DNA from: JBFWNG01 sp050251195
GTDB lineage: Bacteria > Bdellovibrionota_B > Oligoflexia > Oligoflexales > Oligoflexaceae
DNA length: 64,000 nucleotides
Reading direction: 5' to 3'
Assembly (NCBI GenBank): GCA_050251195.1
Contig: JBFWNG010000012.1
Span: 1 to 64,000 of the forward strand
Position numbers and translations under genes: made by a program. Below, in pieces: positions 24,577 through 33,826 of this stretch; positions within the stretch are counted from its first letter, which is position 1, and the number at the start of each line of letters is the position of its first letter. Under the pieces are notes generated by a model that made no database searches, was not told the origin of the DNA, and saw only the letters and a program-made list of their open reading frames with translations.

Positions 24577-25866
24577 TTATTTCTTCAGGCCGCCTCTATT
24601 AAAAACGTTCCACCCTCGAACATAGGTGTAGGCAGTGATTAACTGGTTATCGCCCTTAAATTGCTCGGGCCACTTTTTAATTGCGTCCAGGATGCCAGAG
24701 GTACGCGCCATATCGCTGAGATCTTTGCTTTCAATATGGCCTTTCAAATCGCTTTCTTTCCGCTGAGTGCTCGCTTTGGGTACGAGGGTCGGTTCTACGT
24801 ATACGTCAGGCTTTATTCCGCGCGCTTGGATGGAGCGATCCTTGGGCGTGTAGTATCTTGCCACAGTGATTTTCAGGCCGGAGTTGTCAGGAAGAGATAC
24901 GAGCGTTTGCACTGATCCTTTGCCAAACGATTGAGTGCCAAGAATAAGAGCTCTTTCATGATCCTGTAACGCGCCTGCAACTATCTCGGACGCGCTTGCG
25001 GAACCTTCGTTAATAAGAACAATGATAGGAAACCCGGCAAAAGTTCCTCGCTTATGGGCAAATTCACGCTCGATGTTTTGTGGGTCTCTTCCAACTGTGG
25101 AGACAATGATGCCGGATTCGATGAATAAATCCGAAACTTGAACGGCTTGGTCCAACAGGCCTCCCGGGTTGTCACGAAGGTCGAGAATCAGTCCTTTGAT
25201 TCCAGGGTTTTTCGATAGCGCCGCTTTGAGTTCTTCAGTCGTATTGTCTTGAAAACTTGAGATGCGCGCGTAAAGGATTTCTTCGCCGAGCGCTTGTGAT
25301 TTTACGGAATGAACTTTGACAATTTCTCGGACGAGTTCAAAATCCATTGGTTTCTCGAGACCCTTGCGACGAATGGTGAGCTTGATCTTCGTGTCGGGAT
25401 CGCCGCGCATTTTGTCGGAAGCAGCTGTGTCGTCCATTGTCGATACGTCGACTCCGTCAATGGCGATAATCTCGTCACCGGATTTAATGCCTGCTTTATA
25501 AGCGGGAGTGTCCTCGATAGGAGAAATGACGATAAGCTTGTTATCCTTCGAGGTAACAATGATTCCTATACCGCCAAACTTGCCTTGCGTGTCTATGGTA
25601 AGTTGCTCAAATACCTTAGCAGGCATGAGCACTGTGTGCGGATCAAGGTTCGAAACAATCCCCTGAAGCGCGTTGGTCACAAGTTGATCTTGCGTTACCT
25701 TTCCCTTATCGACGTATAAGGATTCAAGATAGAACAAGCCCTTCGCCAAGGTCTCTAAAGACATATAGCGATCGTCAAGAATGGGCTCTTCGAGTTGTTC
25801 TTCGGCAAAGGAAATTGGTATTTGCAAGCTGATCAGGATAGCAGCAACAATGGTTGAACGCCTCAT
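24577..25866 (-). CDS. ctpA: S41 C-terminal processing peptidase (CtpA/Prc-like)
   Basis: 429 residues: signal peptide (to about residue 21), a PDZ domain (FGGIGIIVTSKDNKL to the SGDEIIAIDG motif), then the S41 protease domain. The catalytic dyad is visible: Ser291 in NEGSASASEIVAGAL and Lys316 in FGKGSVQT, with the family's 25-residue spacing. These periplasmic enzymes trim C-termini of envelope proteins or lipoproteins. AAGGACCGAC precedes the ATG. A TPR lipoprotein gene lies 75 bases upstream on the same strand. TPR lipoproteins act as adaptors for such proteases (NlpI-Prc), so a link is possible but inferred. Confidence 0.93.
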   Translation of the reverse strand: MRRSTIVAAILISLQIPISFAEEQLEEPILDDRYMSLETLAKGLFYLESLYVDKGKVTQDQLVTNALQGIVSNLDPHTVLMPAKVFEQLTIDTQGKFGGIGIIVTSKDNKLIVISPIEDTPAYKAGIKSGDEIIAIDGVDVSTMDDTAASDKMRGDPDTKIKLTIRRKGLEKPMDFELVREIVKVHSVKSQALGEEILYARISSFQDNTTEELKAALSKNPGIKGLILDLRDNPGGLLDQAVQVSDLFIESGIIVSTVGRDPQNIEREFAHKRGTFAGFPIIVLINEGSASASEIVAGALQDHERALILGTQSFGKGSVQTLVSLPDNSGLKITVARYYTPKDRSIQARGIKPDVYVEPTLVPKASTQRKESDLKGHIESKDLSDMARTSGILDAIKKWPEQFKGDNQLITAYTYVRGWNVFNRGGLKK

Positions 25867-25941
25867 GTCGGTCCTTAGGTTGGGCTCTAGGTTAGGACCA
25901 CTATAGTTCCATGGGCGATTGGAATCAACTATTTCTTGGGG

Positions 25942-26757
25942 TTACAAGCTTCGTCGATTCTTGGCGGCGCTAGAATATTTTTCGAGAAGTTTTTGGGCAC
26001 GTGATCTGTCGACGGGGTTGATTGTCGATTGGGCGATATAGCTTCGTAGAGCTGCCTCGCCTTCGGCGGGTTTTCCCGTAACTTTATAATTATGAAACAG
26101 ACCGTTAATAGGGTCAAAACACACCTGACAAACGCGTCGGGCCCTCTCGAAAGTTTCAATAGCCTGAAGTTTTTTGTTCGTTCTCTCATAGATCTGACCG
26201 AGTCGCATGAGAGTGAGATAATAATTAGGATTGATTCTCAAGGCCGTTAAGTAATTCATTTCGGCGTTCTTGTAGTCTCTGAGGTTTTCGTACGCGAACC
26301 CAATGTTGTGATGAATGCGTTCGGGGTTCGCGTAGGTCTTGGTGGACTCCAAGCCTTTCAACTTTACGAGCAGGTCGATAGCGTCCTTGTACTTCTTTTG
26401 TTCGATATAGGCAGACCCAAGGTTGAGAGCGATGTGAGCGCTTGGTTTCAATCTGTAAGCATTCTTGAAGTTTTTCGCGGCTTCGTTTGGATCTCGGAGC
26501 GAAAGATAGCACAAGCCCGTGAGATTGGGAAAATCGGCGTCTTCAGGATAAACTTGCTCCAGTTTTCGAAGTTCTTTGATCGCGATCTCGGGAGACCCTT
26601 TGTTAATGAGAGAAACAATGAGAGACTTTTGAGTTTCTAATAGCGCCTTTTCCTTGGTTTCCGCGGCGTCCGGGGGCAAAGTTTGACAGCCGGAGAAGAA
26701 TATTATAAAAGCGATTAAGGACAAACTGAGAAGTGGCGCTTTATTTCGGGTTGGCAT
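25942..26757 (-). CDS. TPR-repeat lipoprotein, PilF/PilW-like
   Basis: 271 residues from the ATG at 26757 (AAGGA 8 bases upstream; a GTG six bases earlier sits on that site). Lipobox FFSGC. Five or six TPR units follow (EIAIKELRKLEQVYPEDADFP, NLGSAYIEQKKYKDAIDLL, HNIGFAYENLRDYKNAEMNYL, LMRLGQIYERTNKKLQAIETF). This is the layout of PilF/PilW, the outer-membrane lipoprotein that helps assemble the type IV pilus secretin. In many bacteria pilF adjoins rodZ, as here (divergently). An adaptor for the CtpA-type protease downstream is the main alternative. Confidence 0.8.
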   Translation of the reverse strand: MPTRNKAPLLSLSLIAFIIFFSGCQTLPPDAAETKEKALLETQKSLIVSLINKGSPEIAIKELRKLEQVYPEDADFPNLTGLCYLSLRDPNEAAKNFKNAYRLKPSAHIALNLGSAYIEQKKYKDAIDLLVKLKGLESTKTYANPERIHHNIGFAYENLRDYKNAEMNYLTALRINPNYYLTLMRLGQIYERTNKKLQAIETFERARRVCQVCFDPINGLFHNYKVTGKPAEGEAALRSYIAQSTINPVDRSRAQKLLEKYSSAAKNRRSL

Positions 26758-26851
26758 TTTCACCGTCCTTGCTGTGTATATTGAACCTGTGACCTGAATT
26801 CAATTATACCACGTCCGAGGGGACCTTGAGGCGCTGGAACGAAGGTGAAAG

Positions 26852-27856
26852 ATGGAGAACGACGAAAACACTCAAGTGAGCGACCGATCGCATTTGGCGC
26901 TCGAATTTGGCGAATACATAAAAAATCTCCGAATAAATGCTGGTTATTCAATAGATCGCGTTTCTTCCGCCACAAAAATCGGCAAGGATTTCATTGAAGC
27001 TTTAGAACTTGGCCAAGTCGACAAACTTCCGGGACGGGTTTTTGCGCGAGGATTTATCAGAAGCCTTTGTCGCAATTATCAGGTTCCGGTTGACGACGTG
27101 CTCGAAAAGTTTGAGGAAGCTTTTGGACAGGAGTCGAACGCGGTAGAATCTTCAGCTACTGTGCTTCAAGCGGACAAAGAAACGGACACTAGAAAGATTT
27201 TGGGCAAGATTGAAAAGAAAGTTTGGCTGTCCGAGAAGATCGAAAATTTGCCGCTGAGCCGATATTTTCACACCATTCCGTTGCTCACGATGGGTGTTGT
27301 TTCCATTTCCCTTATCATGGTTATCTTTTATCTCACGGAAGGACCCGTGGTTCAGGATCAGACGGCGGGAAAGTCCGAAAGAGCGAAAATTATCGCGGAG
27401 GCGGAGCGACAACCAGCCGCAGGCGAGGCGATCGATAGCGAGTTGGCTGAAGGAACAGACGGTGAGACAGACGTTGCAACAGCCCCCACTCAAGAACAAG
27501 TTGTTCAGCAGCAGATTAACGAAACGTCAGTGCCTATTAGCTCCGACAATAAGTCTGAGTCGGTCGCGGCCACTGAACCGGCCAAAGGGGCGTCCGCGAC
27601 TGATCAACAGTCTCTAAAGCTCGACGTAAAATCTGCTGTGAAGGTGAAAATTGCGTTCGACAAAGGCTCCTACGAGATAATGCAGCTTGAGCCTGGAGAG
27701 CACAAATTTGAATTTAAGGATGAAGCCAAGGTTCTGATATACGACGCAGGCGCGCTTAACGTTTCATTCAATGGCAAGGATTTGGGTGATCTTGGTAAGC
27801 CAGGTCGGATTAGACGATTGAGCTTTAAGAAGGAAAGCCCTACGAAGGTGTTCTAG
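26852..27856 (+). CDS. rodZ: RodZ-like membrane protein with HTH and DUF4115 domain
   Basis: 334 residues in RodZ order: cytoplasmic HTH_25 domain (residues ~16-80, FGEYIKNLRINAGYSIDRVSS and LPGRVFARGFIRSL), basic region, one transmembrane helix (~residues 144-163, LLTMGVVSISLIMVIFYL), a long Ala/Glu/Gln-rich linker and a C-terminal domain ending with the DUF4115-type DAGALNVSFNGKDLGDLG. RodZ links the MreB cytoskeleton to the cell-wall elongation machinery. AAGGTGAAAG precedes the ATG. The divergent PilF-like neighbour supports the call. Confidence 0.85.
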   Translation: MENDENTQVSDRSHLALEFGEYIKNLRINAGYSIDRVSSATKIGKDFIEALELGQVDKLPGRVFARGFIRSLCRNYQVPVDDVLEKFEEAFGQESNAVESSATVLQADKETDTRKILGKIEKKVWLSEKIENLPLSRYFHTIPLLTMGVVSISLIMVIFYLTEGPVVQDQTAGKSERAKIIAEAERQPAAGEAIDSELAEGTDGETDVATAPTQEQVVQQQINETSVPISSDNKSESVAATEPAKGASATDQQSLKLDVKSAVKVKIAFDKGSYEIMQLEPGEHKFEFKDEAKVLIYDAGALNVSFNGKDLGDLGKPGRIRRLSFKKESPTKVF

Positions 27857-28197
27857 CGGTCATCCCCCGCTTTTATTGCCGGGGTCTGACAGCTAATTGG
27901 AATCATAGGGTTGGGAGTTTGAAACTGCCCTCTTGGCAATCTCGGCTCTTACCTGAGCCCGCACTATCAAGCTTCCGAAGAAGCCACATCCACTCCTAAA
28001 AACCACGTCAGGTTTTTCCCATGCTTCCTGAAGACGGATCTTCTACCTATTTCTTCGGACTTCCAGCCGATCACTTAAGCTTCGCCGGGATTTTCGGTGA
28101 TTGGCTGCCTGGCAACAAATGAGGCAAAACCGCAATGGTTTTGGCTACATAGCGACTCGTCACGCAAAGTGATTATCGTTCGTTCTTTTGCGCATCT
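27857..28197. other. non-coding stretch dense in perfect stems; candidate structured RNA
   Basis: No plausible gene. Stems seen: CCCCG/CGGGG (27865-27884); GGCTC/GAGCC (27944-27959); long-range TCCGAAGAA (27974-27982) with TTCTTCGGA (28051-28059), enclosing AAAAACC/GGTTTTT (27998-28017) and GAAGA/TCTTC (28030-28043); CAGCCGATCAC (28064-28074) with GTGATTGGCTG (28097-28107, one G-U pair); CAAAACC/GGTTTTG (28125-28143). The nested arrangement suggests a folded RNA of about 200-280 nt on either strand. It does not match RNase P, tmRNA or SRP RNA as I know them; 6S RNA cannot be excluded. Confidence 0.45.
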
Positions 28198-28242
28198 ATG
28201 ATATATTCTCAGTCCTTATTTCGCATTTGGATTGAGGTTTCC

Positions 28243-29088
28243 TTGAAGATCGTTACCAGCATATCCGAACTCGCAGCGGTGCGCCGCGAATGGGAGAAGG
28301 ATAGTTTCAACGTTGGATTGGTTCCGACGATGGGTGCGCTTCATGATGGGCATCTGTCGCTCATCGATCAAATACGGCCGAGTGTAGACAAGGTCGTTGT
28401 CAGTATCTTCGTCAACCCTAAGCAGTTTGGGCCAAACGAAGATTTCGAGAAATACCCCCGAACTTTTATGGAAGACAGGTCGCTTCTTGAAGGAAAGAAG
28501 GTTGATCTCCTGTTTATGCCGGCAGCAGAGGAGTTCTATCCCAAGGACTTCTCGAATTCGATTAGCAACATACGATTCTCCAATATCTTGTGCGGCGCGG
28601 CTCGTCCTGGGCATTTCGACGGAGTTTTGACCGTCGTCATGAAGTTGTTTAGCGTTGTAAAACCTCGGGCGGCGATCTTTGGCAAGAAGGATTTTCAGCA
28701 GCTCCAACTTATTAAGTCTATGGTTAAAGATTTCTGTTTGGATATTCTTATTTTAGAAGGTCCCGTGGTGAGAGAAACGTCAGGGCTTGCGATGAGTAGT
28801 CGCAACCGATACCTGACCGACGCTGAACGACAGAAAGCGGCTGTTATACATCGTGCGCTGAAGGCAATAAAAAACAAGGTCGAACAATCCATTGTGCGAA
28901 AGGATCATCTCATTTCGATGGCGGCTGAACTGATTACCGAGAAAAATTCGATTTCGATAGAATACATCGAGATTCGAAAGCCGAGCCTAGAGCCGTTTGA
29001 TGACGAAATCCGTGCACCGGCTGTCGTATTGGCTGCTGTAAAACTGGGCTCGGTCCGGCTCATCGATAATTTGGAAATCCATGAATAA
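28243..29088 (+). CDS. panC: pantothenate synthetase
   Basis: 281 residues from the TTG at 28243 (GAGG 5 bases upstream), which gives the family start MKIVTSISEL; the open frame from 28198 adds 15 unlikely residues. PanC condenses pantoate and beta-alanine with ATP. Signatures: VPTMGALHDGHLSLID (the two His of the ATP site at 34 and 37), VSIFVNPKQFGPNEDF, FGKKDFQQLQLIK and MSSRNRYL. The end overlaps plsB by 8 bases. It heads the run panC-plsB-rsgA-acyl-CoA dehydrogenase-lipoprotein. Confidence 0.95.
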   Translation: MKIVTSISELAAVRREWEKDSFNVGLVPTMGALHDGHLSLIDQIRPSVDKVVVSIFVNPKQFGPNEDFEKYPRTFMEDRSLLEGKKVDLLFMPAAEEFYPKDFSNSISNIRFSNILCGAARPGHFDGVLTVVMKLFSVVKPRAAIFGKKDFQQLQLIKSMVKDFCLDILILEGPVVRETSGLAMSSRNRYLTDAERQKAAVIHRALKAIKNKVEQSIVRKDHLISMAAELITEKNSISIEYIEIRKPSLEPFDDEIRAPAVVLAAVKLGSVRLIDNLEIHE

Positions 29089-31468
29089 TTTTTGGGTAAA
29101 TCTATTTTCATGGTGTCTGAAGCCCTGGATGTTTTGGATCAAGACCAAGTCCACGATCGAAGGGACGTTCGAAGACAAACGGCGGATCATTTATGTCTTG
29201 CCGAAACGCTCCATATTCGATTTGGCGGTGCTGCGGTCGGAGTGTCGCAAGAATAAGTTTCCTTACCCAAAGAATCACTTGTTGTCGGACACTGCCTCGT
29301 ATTTGTACATCACCAAACCAGGCATCTTAAGGGCGCAGAAGCATCAGGAATCTCGGCTGTTACATTTGCATCAGCTGATCGAGGAAACGAGACGAAATCC
29401 AGATTCAGATATACATATCGTCCCTGCATCCATCTTCTGGGGGCGGGATCCGGGGCGAGAAGAGCGATCCTTTTTCAAGCTTCTTTTCTCTGATGAGGAG
29501 AACGCAGGGTGGCTGCAGAAATTGTTTATTGTTTTTGCTCACGGTCGAAACAACTTCATTCATTTTGGTCATAGTGTTTCACTTCGTGACTTCTGTTCGG
29601 AAGAAATATCTGAAGATCAACTATCGCGAAAACTTTTTCGAATTCTGCGAGTGCACTTCATAAAGCAGCGAAGTGTTTACCTCGGGAGTAAGCTGTATAA
29701 TCGAGAACAAATTATTCGCAGAATTGCTCGTTCGCCGGCAGTTCGTGAGGCCATTCTTGAGGAATCGAAGAAGAAGAATAAGAGTTTTTTGTTGAGCCAG
29801 GAACGAAAGGCGCGGAAATATGCTAGGGAAATAGCGGCCGATACGACCTATCCCGTTGTGCGTATGTTCGAGATTTTGCTCACGCGGCTTTGGAAAAGAC
29901 TTTTTGCCAAGGTGTTTGTTTCCAACATCGAGCGAGTGAAGCGGCTGAGTGAGTCGGCAGAGATAGTATTCGTGCCTAACCACAGAAGCCATGTCGACTA
30001 TCTTCTTATCAGCTACCACCTTTATGCACACGGATTGCCTAATCCGCACACAGCGGCAGGCATTAACCTCAATTTTTGGCCTGTGGGAACATTACTTCGA
30101 AAAGGGGGAGGCTTTTTCTTAAGGAGGCGCTTAGGCGGCAACCGACTTTATGTGTCGGTTTTTAATGAGTACATCCACACATTAATAACGCACGGTCACC
30201 CAATTGCCTTTTTCCCTGAAGGGGGGCGAAGCAGAATTGGAACGCTCCTTGAACCCAAAACAGGGATGCTGTCCATGATCGTTCAGAGTTTTGTTCGCAT
30301 GCCGACGCGACCATTGGTGTTTGTCCCCGTCTATATTGGTTACGACAAGGTAATCGAGGTTATTTCGTACCTCAAGGAACTTGCAGGATCGCGGAAAAAG
30401 AACGAATCCATAGGCCAATTGCTAAAGGCGCGAAAAATTCTAAGCGAGAACTACGGCAACGCTTATCTCAACTTTGGCGAGCCAGTTTTTCTAGAACCCT
30501 ATCTAACGGAAAACTGGTCTAACTGGATCGAGCACGTTGGTTCGTTAAGGCAGGAATTCCCCGCCGAGATGGTGGTAGACCTTGGTGAAAGGTTCTTGCG
30601 GGAAATTAATAAAGCGGCCGTTGTTTCTCCTGTTTCATTGGTAAGTCTCATCCTGCTTTCGACTTCTAAGATGGCGATGGGCGAGGCCGATGTTAGTAAG
30701 TTAGGCAATATTTTGTTGCAGATTGCTCGATCAAAACTTTATTCAGACAGGATAGTCATTCATTTTGACGATTTGAGCACGCAACTCAACGATGTTCAGC
30801 GTTTGGGGGTTTTCGAACGATTGACAAGCGACGAAGGGGATATTCTCTTTCTCAATGAAATGCAGAGGAATATCAATCCTTACTATAAGAACAACATTTT
30901 GCACCTTTTTGCTTTGCCGTCGATCATTTGCAGATTCTTTCTCGAGAACGATCATATTTCCGTACATGACCTGCAGGTAGGTGTCAAAATTCTCTATCCG
31001 TTTTTTAGGGACGAACTGTATCTTCCTTGGACGATAGAAGACCTACCTCAAGCGGTTATGCAGCATCTCAAGCTTATGTGTGATACTGGTCTTCTAGTTA
31101 TGAGCGATGATCAGCAAGTAGTGACCAGCATTCACTCAGCTGAAAGTAGGATCATGGCGAGGTTCTTAGGATTCTCTATCGACAAATACGCTATAATGAT
31201 TTTTGCACTCGCACGGGCAGAAGGTGGACGAATGGGCAAGAGAGCCTTTGAAGAAAAATGCCAAAAGCTCGCGCAAAAAATTGCTTTGCTGGCGGGGCTT
31301 ACGGAAGACGAGGCTTCGCGAATTTTTGTCTTCAAGAACTGCGCGGCGATGCTCAGACGCTTGCGTTATGTGCAGACGACAACTGATGAATATATAGTCG
31401 GAGAAGGAATTGCGAACAACGCAAAACCTTTTGAAATCCTTCTTCGCGACCGACTCAGGGAAACATAA
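29081..31468 (+). CDS. plsB: glycerol-3-phosphate 1-O-acyltransferase PlsB
   Basis: 795 residues, the size of the large membrane-bound PlsB of proteobacteria, which puts the first acyl chain on glycerol 3-phosphate. All four acyltransferase blocks are seen: HRSHVD (His301, Asp306), GGFFLRR, FPEGGRSR and the block near FVPVYIGYDKVIE; the stretch HTAAGINLNFWPVGTLL closely follows E. coli. It sits on the inner membrane. Starts inside the end of panC and is followed by rsgA after 8 bases. Confidence 0.95.
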   Translation: MNNFWVNLFSWCLKPWMFWIKTKSTIEGTFEDKRRIIYVLPKRSIFDLAVLRSECRKNKFPYPKNHLLSDTASYLYITKPGILRAQKHQESRLLHLHQLIEETRRNPDSDIHIVPASIFWGRDPGREERSFFKLLFSDEENAGWLQKLFIVFAHGRNNFIHFGHSVSLRDFCSEEISEDQLSRKLFRILRVHFIKQRSVYLGSKLYNREQIIRRIARSPAVREAILEESKKKNKSFLLSQERKARKYAREIAADTTYPVVRMFEILLTRLWKRLFAKVFVSNIERVKRLSESAEIVFVPNHRSHVDYLLISYHLYAHGLPNPHTAAGINLNFWPVGTLLRKGGGFFLRRRLGGNRLYVSVFNEYIHTLITHGHPIAFFPEGGRSRIGTLLEPKTGMLSMIVQSFVRMPTRPLVFVPVYIGYDKVIEVISYLKELAGSRKKNESIGQLLKARKILSENYGNAYLNFGEPVFLEPYLTENWSNWIEHVGSLRQEFPAEMVVDLGERFLREINKAAVVSPVSLVSLILLSTSKMAMGEADVSKLGNILLQIARSKLYSDRIVIHFDDLSTQLNDVQRLGVFERLTSDEGDILFLNEMQRNINPYYKNNILHLFALPSIICRFFLENDHISVHDLQVGVKILYPFFRDELYLPWTIEDLPQAVMQHLKLMCDTGLLVMSDDQQVVTSIHSAESRIMARFLGFSIDKYAIMIFALARAEGGRMGKRAFEEKCQKLAQKIALLAGLTEDEASRIFVFKNCAAMLRRLRYVQTTTDEYIVGEGIANNAKPFEILLRDRLRET

Positions 31469-31476
31469 GAGTTAGC

Positions 31477-32655
31477 ATGGCCAAATGGAAATATGAAAAG
31501 AAAGGCAGGGATCGGGACGCTCCGAGTTTTGACAAGATTCGGCGAAACAAGCGCACCGTAAAAAAATCGGATCTGGAAGAGTCTGATTTCATCAAACCCA
31601 TTGAAGAGTGGACTGAGTTAGAAACGGAGAAGGACTTCTTCATCGGGCGTGTGGTGGAAGTTCACAAACGCTATGCGTTCGTATCTCCGGAGGAAAAGGA
31701 AAGATCTGTTAAGACTAGAGACGTATGGCTTGCGACGATCGCGAGAAAATATCTCCTTAATGACCGTATGGAGCGCAATCTCATCGCGGTCGGTGATCGG
31801 GTACTGTGTCAGAAGGCGATGGATGAAGAGAATAACGTTTCTCAAGACCTTCCCTCGTGTGCCATATTGCACCAAGCTCCGCGGCAGTCAAAAATCTCCC
31901 GTACGGACCCTGCTGACGCTGGGCGCGAACATATCCTAGCCGCAAACGTGGACCAGCTGGTGATTATTGCTAGCTTTCTCCATCCGAAGATCCGGTGGGG
32001 CCTCATTGACAGATATCTCGTCCTGGCAGAAGAACAACGCATTCCTGCAATTATCATTCTCAACAAACGAGACCTTCTTGAAGAAGCCAAGGCTGAGAAC
32101 GAAGAGTTTTTCCTAGAGTGTCAGGAGAAGATTGCGTTGTATAAATCGTTGCAGTACCCGATTTTCTCTGTGTCGACGCTGCAAGACAATGCTAAGTCTG
32201 GGGCTCTCAAGGACATCAAGAATATGCTTAAAGATAAGATCAGTATTCTTTCGGGGCATTCCGGGGTAGGCAAATCTTCGTTGGCGAATCTGTTTGCTCC
32301 CGAAATTGTTCAGGACGTGGAAGAGAATCCAGATATTTTCTACAAGGGACGACACACGACGTCATACGCCAGCATGATTAAGCTCGGTATAGGCGGTTAT
32401 ATCGTGGATACTCCAGGAATTCGAAGTTTCCTTTTGGCGAGCCGCGATCAGATATCCCTTACCGACAGCTTCATTGAGTTTCGACCGTTCCTAGGTCAGT
32501 GCAAGTTCAGGGAATGCCGGCATATTGACGAACCCGGATGTGCGGTGCTAGAAGCGATCGAAGAAGGTAAAATTAACGAAGATCGTTATGGTTCTTATTT
32601 AAATATTCTCACGGGTAAGTCGAGCCGCGAAGGTCGCGTGAGAGACGATTATTAG
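31477..32655 (+). CDS. rsgA: ribosome small-subunit-dependent GTPase RsgA
   Basis: 392 residues, a little longer than usual because of a basic N-terminal tail. RsgA is a circularly permuted GTPase that checks late 30S assembly. Order: OB fold (residues ~50-130), G4 motif NKRD (ILNKRDLLEEAK) ahead of the P-loop SGHSGVGKSSL, then DTPGIRSF (G3), and a C-terminal zinc finger (CKFRECRHIDEPGC). The P-loop following NKxD proves the permuted order. Confidence 0.95.
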   Translation: MAKWKYEKKGRDRDAPSFDKIRRNKRTVKKSDLEESDFIKPIEEWTELETEKDFFIGRVVEVHKRYAFVSPEEKERSVKTRDVWLATIARKYLLNDRMERNLIAVGDRVLCQKAMDEENNVSQDLPSCAILHQAPRQSKISRTDPADAGREHILAANVDQLVIIASFLHPKIRWGLIDRYLVLAEEQRIPAIIILNKRDLLEEAKAENEEFFLECQEKIALYKSLQYPIFSVSTLQDNAKSGALKDIKNMLKDKISILSGHSGVGKSSLANLFAPEIVQDVEENPDIFYKGRHTTSYASMIKLGIGGYIVDTPGIRSFLLASRDQISLTDSFIEFRPFLGQCKFRECRHIDEPGCAVLEAIEEGKINEDRYGSYLNILTGKSSREGRVRDDY

Positions 32656-32666
32656 GGGGAACAGCT

Positions 32667-33824
32667 ATGGCCTACAGTTTCGAAGATTCAGAGGAACTCA
32701 ACCTTCTAAGAACAACGGTGCGACAATTTGCTGAAAAGGAAATCGCTCCCCGAGCCCACACATTGGATGAGAAAGAAGAATTCTCTTTGGATCTCACCAA
32801 AAAAATGGGCGAACTTGGGCTCTTTGGAACAATCGTGCCGGGCGAATATGGCGGACAGGATATGGACTACGTGAGCTACGTTGTCTGTGTCGAAGAACTT
32901 GCCCGCGTCGATGGTTCGCAGGCGGCAACCATTGCGGCACACAATAGTCTCGGTTGCGGGCCGCTGTATTACTACGGAAATAAGGAACAGAAGAAGAAAT
33001 ACCTGCCGAGCTTGTGCACGGGAGAAGGGTTGTGGGCGTTTGGGCTCACTGAGCCGGAAGCCGGAAGCGACGCTAGGGCGAGCAAGACGAACGCGGTATA
33101 TAAAAATGGCAAATGGGTGATCAATGGATCAAAGATCTGGATCACCAATAGCGCTAGTCCCATCACCAAGGGGATAACGGTCCAGGCCGTTACAGGCAAG
33201 AGACCTGATGGGACCGCGGAGTTGACTTGCTTTCTTGTGCCCACGGGAACCAAGGGCCTGACTCAGCGCGTGATGCACGGAAAGATGATGTGGCGTGCGT
33301 CTAACACCGGCGAACTTTATTTCGATAACGTTGAAGTAGACGAAAGTTCGATGCTCGGTGAAAAGGGCCAGGGGTTCAAGATAATGATGGAAACGCTCGA
33401 CAACGGCAGATTGTCGATAGCGGCGATGGGGCTCGGGCTTGCCAAGGGTGCTCTTGATCTTACGTTAAAATATGCATCGGAGAGAAAAACATTTGGCGTA
33501 CCGCTGCACCAGCACCAGGCGGTCGCGTTTAAACTTGCGGAAATGGCGACTCGGGCAGAGGCGGCTGAAAGCATGCTTTACAAAGCTGCATGGTTAAAGC
33601 AAAACAAGAAGCCGTTTGCGAAGGTTGCGGCAATGGCTAAGCTTTATTGCTCCGAAGTCGCGGAATATTGCGCACGTGAGGGACAGCAGACATTTGGCGG
33701 GTATGGTCTCATGAAGGAATATCCGATTGAGCGTCATTATCGCGACGCGGCACTGTTGCGAATTGGCGAGGGTACTAGCGAAATCCAAAGGATCGTTATT
33801 GCAAGACACCTGGGTTGTCGATAA
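32667..33824 (+). CDS. acyl-CoA dehydrogenase (paralogue of 18051-19205)
   Basis: 385 residues with AGGGGGA upstream. Family signatures: FGLTEPEAGSDARASKT, MGLGLAKGALDLTLKYASERKTFG, QQTFGGYGLMKEYPIERHYRD and the catalytic Glu in IGEGTSEIQ. It lies 11 bases after rsgA and 2 bases before the next lipoprotein start, so it is part of the panC-plsB-rsgA run. Chain-length specificity is not readable. Confidence 0.93.
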   Translation: MAYSFEDSEELNLLRTTVRQFAEKEIAPRAHTLDEKEEFSLDLTKKMGELGLFGTIVPGEYGGQDMDYVSYVVCVEELARVDGSQAATIAAHNSLGCGPLYYYGNKEQKKKYLPSLCTGEGLWAFGLTEPEAGSDARASKTNAVYKNGKWVINGSKIWITNSASPITKGITVQAVTGKRPDGTAELTCFLVPTGTKGLTQRVMHGKMMWRASNTGELYFDNVEVDESSMLGEKGQGFKIMMETLDNGRLSIAAMGLGLAKGALDLTLKYASERKTFGVPLHQHQAVAFKLAEMATRAEAAESMLYKAAWLKQNKKPFAKVAAMAKLYCSEVAEYCAREGQQTFGGYGLMKEYPIERHYRDAALLRIGEGTSEIQRIVIARHLGCR

Positions 33825-33826
33825 TC

